64,000 nt of DNA from Nocardioides limicola (lineage in GTDB: Bacteria > Actinomycetota > Actinomycetes > Propionibacteriales > Nocardioidaceae), in the NCBI RefSeq assembly GCF_016827675.1, contig NZ_JAERJA010000002.1:558001-622000 (forward strand), read 5' to 3'. Of the stretch, positions 62,028-64,000 are shown one piece after another. Position 1 is the stretch's first letter, and each line of letters begins with the position of its first letter. The position numbers and the translations under genes are program-made. The notes beneath the pieces are model-generated. The model saw only the letters and a program-made list of their open reading frames with translations, was not told the DNA's origin and did not search any database.

Positions 62028-62078
62028 GTGCCGGCCACTGCCCCTGACCTGCTCAGGGGCGGTGGCCGGCACATTGTT
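62028..62078 (+). terminator. Terminator after acs
   Basis: 20-bp stem (62028-62047 with 62053-62072) with one wobble pair and a 5-nt loop, then ATTGTT. Confidence 0.8.
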
Positions 62079-62191
62079 AGGCTGTCGCCCCAACGCACGG
62101 GGCGTAGATCCAGCCCGGGCCTGAGGACGAGCCCGGTGCTGCGCCGGCTCGACTCGTGTCCTGCAACCACCCAGCCGACGAAGGGTCTGCG

Positions 62192-64000
62192 ATGACGTTG
62201 ATGTGGCTCCTTGCGCTCCTTGCGCTGGTGCCCGTGGCCGTCGTCCCGTTGACCAGCGTGCTCGGCCGCCGTACCGGCTGGCCGGTGGCCGCCCTCTTCC
62301 TGGCACTGGCCGCGGCGATGGTACCGGCCGCCCGCACCGTGCTGGACGGCGACGTGGTCACCCAGTCGGTGGCCTGGCTGCCCGCCCTCGACGTCAACCT
62401 GACACTGCGCCTGGACGGCCTGGGGTTGATCTTCGTGATGATCGCCCTGGTGATCGGGGCGGCCGTCTTCGCCTACTCCGCCGCGTACCTGCCCGAGGGC
62501 CGCGAACTGGGCTTCTACCTGTGGATGACCGCGTTCGCGTTCGGCATGGTCGGGCTGGTGCTCGCCGACGACCTGGTCCTGCTCTTCCTCTGCTGGGAGC
62601 TGACCTCGCTGGCCTCCTTCCTGCTGATCGCCCGCTCCGGCTCGGGTGGCCAGGCGGCATCGGTGCGCACCCTGTTCATGACCTTCATCGGGGGCATCAC
62701 CCTGCTGATCGCGGTGGCGCTCACCATCGTCGCCACCGGCACCACCTCGTTGTCGGAAGCGCTGGGCTCGACGGTCTGGGACGACCGGCCGGGCATCACC
62801 GCCGTGATCGCCGCGCTGGTCGCGATCGCCGGCTTCACCAAGGCGGCCCAGTTCCCGTTCCATCCGTGGCTTCCCGACGCGATGGCCGCCGCCACCCCGG
62901 TCAGTGCCTACCTGCACGCCGCAGCCGTGGTGAAGGCCGGCATCTACCTGATGCTCCGGTTCGCCGAGGCGTTCTCCGACGTCGGAGTGTGGAACGCGAT
63001 GCTCATCTCGGTGGGACTCTTCACCGCAGCGATGGGTGCGCTCTTCGCCTTCCAGCAGACCGACCTGAAGCGACTGATGGCCTACTCCACCGTCAGCCAG
63101 CTCGGACTGATCACCGCCGCGATCGGGGTCGGTACGCCGAAGGCGCTCACCGCCGCGGTGATCCACACCATCGCGCACGCGCTCTTCAAGTCCGGTCTCT
63201 TCATGATGGTCGGCGTGGTGGACCATGCCGCCGGCACCCGGGACACCCGGCGGCTCCCCGCGCTGCGCAAGGTGATGCCGTGGAGCTTCGCCACCATGGT
63301 GGTCGGCACCGCTGCGATGGCCGGCCTGCCACCGCTGCTGGGCTTCGTGAGCAAGGAGACGATCCTCGCCTCGATGCTGGAGGCGCCCGGCCCCGCCTGG
63401 GTCGGCCCGGTGGCGCTGGCCGCGGCCGGGATGGGCGCGGTGCTCACCTTCGCCTACAGCGCCAAGATCGTGTTCGGCTCGTTCGTCGACGGTGAGCGCG
63501 AGATCGGTGACAGCCACGGCCCCTCGGCCGCCCTCTTCATCCCCGCGGCGCTGCCGATCTGGGCCGGCCTGCCGCTCGCCTTCGCGCTCGGCGTCGTCGA
63601 CGTCCCGGTAAGCCGGGCCGTCGAGGCGATGAGCGGGGTCGCGTCCTATCCACTGCACCTGTGGCACGGGATCACCCCTGAACTGCTCGTCACCGCGGCG
63701 GTGGTGGCCGTCGGCGCGCTGGCGATGACCCAGCGGAAGGCCCTCTACCGACGGCTCGAGCGGGGCCTGCTGCCCGGCACCGGCGCCGAGGCGTTGGAGT
63801 ACCTCTTCGGCCGTGCCGGCCGACTCGGTCGTTCGCTGGCCCAGATGGTGGCCTACGACCACCCCGCCCGGCACGTCGTCCCCGCCCTGATCGTGCTGTC
63901 GGTGCTGCTCGGCGCCGGCACCATCGGCGTCCTCGCCGGTGGCGACGTCCCTGCCGCCCAGCCGGGTCTGTGGCAGCCCGTCGACTGGGGCCTGCTGGCA
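62192..64000 (+). CDS. mrpA: Na+/H+ antiporter subunit A (MrpA), 3' end cut by window edge
   Basis: At least 603 residues, open to the edge. Homologue of NADH dehydrogenase subunit L: Glu in LLFLCWELTSLASFLL, Lys in AGFTKAAQFPFHPWLPDAM, the HAAAVVKAG segment, LKRLMAYSTVSQLG and HALFKSGLF. The N-terminal part matches MrpA/MnhA, the large subunit of the multisubunit antiporter that exports Na+ for pH and salt balance. AAGGG precedes the ATG at 62192. Other mrp genes should follow outside the window. Confidence 0.93.
   Translation, partial: MTLMWLLALLALVPVAVVPLTSVLGRRTGWPVAALFLALAAAMVPAARTVLDGDVVTQSVAWLPALDVNLTLRLDGLGLIFVMIALVIGAAVFAYSAAYLPEGRELGFYLWMTAFAFGMVGLVLADDLVLLFLCWELTSLASFLLIARSGSGGQAASVRTLFMTFIGGITLLIAVALTIVATGTTSLSEALGSTVWDDRPGITAVIAALVAIAGFTKAAQFPFHPWLPDAMAAATPVSAYLHAAAVVKAGIYLMLRFAEAFSDVGVWNAMLISVGLFTAAMGALFAFQQTDLKRLMAYSTVSQLGLITAAIGVGTPKALTAAVIHTIAHALFKSGLFMMVGVVDHAAGTRDTRRLPALRKVMPWSFATMVVGTAAMAGLPPLLGFVSKETILASMLEAPGPAWVGPVALAAAGMGAVLTFAYSAKIVFGSFVDGEREIGDSHGPSAALFIPAALPIWAGLPLAFALGVVDVPVSRAVEAMSGVASYPLHLWHGITPELLVTAAVVAVGALAMTQRKALYRRLERGLLPGTGAEALEYLFGRAGRLGRSLAQMVAYDHPARHVVPALIVLSVLLGAGTIGVLAGGDVPAAQPGLWQPVDWGLLA

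Overview
The window is GC-rich (about 70% by eye) with strong G/C third-position bias, dense divergent and overlapping genes, GTG/TTG starts, KstR-type operators, a 'helicase/secretion neighbourhood' Tad locus and a K+-independent H+-pyrophosphatase. Together these point to an actinobacterium, most likely of the Nocardioides/Propionibacteriales kind. From memory, the order dacB-ppa ... tmk/holB, topA, helicase, Tad genes, CpaE-like, HAD phosphatase, a non-coding RNA, an Rv3662c-like gene, acs follows the Rv3627c-Rv3667 segment of Mycobacterium tuberculosis, with lineage-specific insertions. No IS element, prophage or CRISPR array was seen.

Layout. 1-5.4 kb: dacB (cut by the left edge) divergent from ppa, an acyl-CoA oxidase-like FadE, and a secreted NlpC/P60 hydrolase. 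5.6-18.4 kb: a lipid/steroid-type accessory region with a PAP2 phosphatase, two SDRs, a DapB-like dehydrogenase, an Old Yellow Enzyme, a TetR regulator and an EXPERA/emopamil-binding-like membrane protein. Three 14-bp sites fitting the KstR consensus lie just upstream of three of these transcription units. Embedded here are four paralogous small secreted proteins and a large LuxR-type (LAL) regulator. 18.5-28 kb: YdeI-like protein, tRNA-Thr(CGT), secreted alpha/beta hydrolase, a RimK-RCK_C fusion divergent from a RimB-like protease and an aspartoacylase-like hydrolase, SigG-like ECF sigma factor, holB/tmk, and a NYN-LOTUS protein. 28-31.2 kb: a long palindrome, then a compact cluster that looks like a WXG100-type secreted toxin preceded by two small partner genes and followed by two near-duplicate membrane proteins (candidate immunity).

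31-42.5 kb: trans-aconitate methyltransferase, topA, two tandem subtilisin-like proteases, a methyltransferase, hppA and a STAS anti-anti-sigma factor. 42.5-52 kb: DEAD-box helicase with DUF1998-type end, then the divergent Tad/Flp pilus locus (CpaE-like, TadA, TadB, TadC, Flp-like pilin, two TadE-like), HAD-IB phosphatase, a probable Ms1-type RNA and a degenerate Fic protein. 52-62 kb: acetate/organic-acid module, with a LytS/LytTR two-component system co-transcribed with a DUF485-like protein and an SSS symporter, then a DUF4212/SSS symporter pair and acs, with CRP/GlxR-like sites upstream of the last two units. The right edge cuts mrpA of a multisubunit Na+/H+ antiporter.

The most distinctive signals outside the genes are short tandem repeats (10-22 bp period) placed at or immediately after stop codons of at least six unrelated genes, hairpin leaders duplicated with the secreted paralogues, and a 74-nt near-perfect palindrome.
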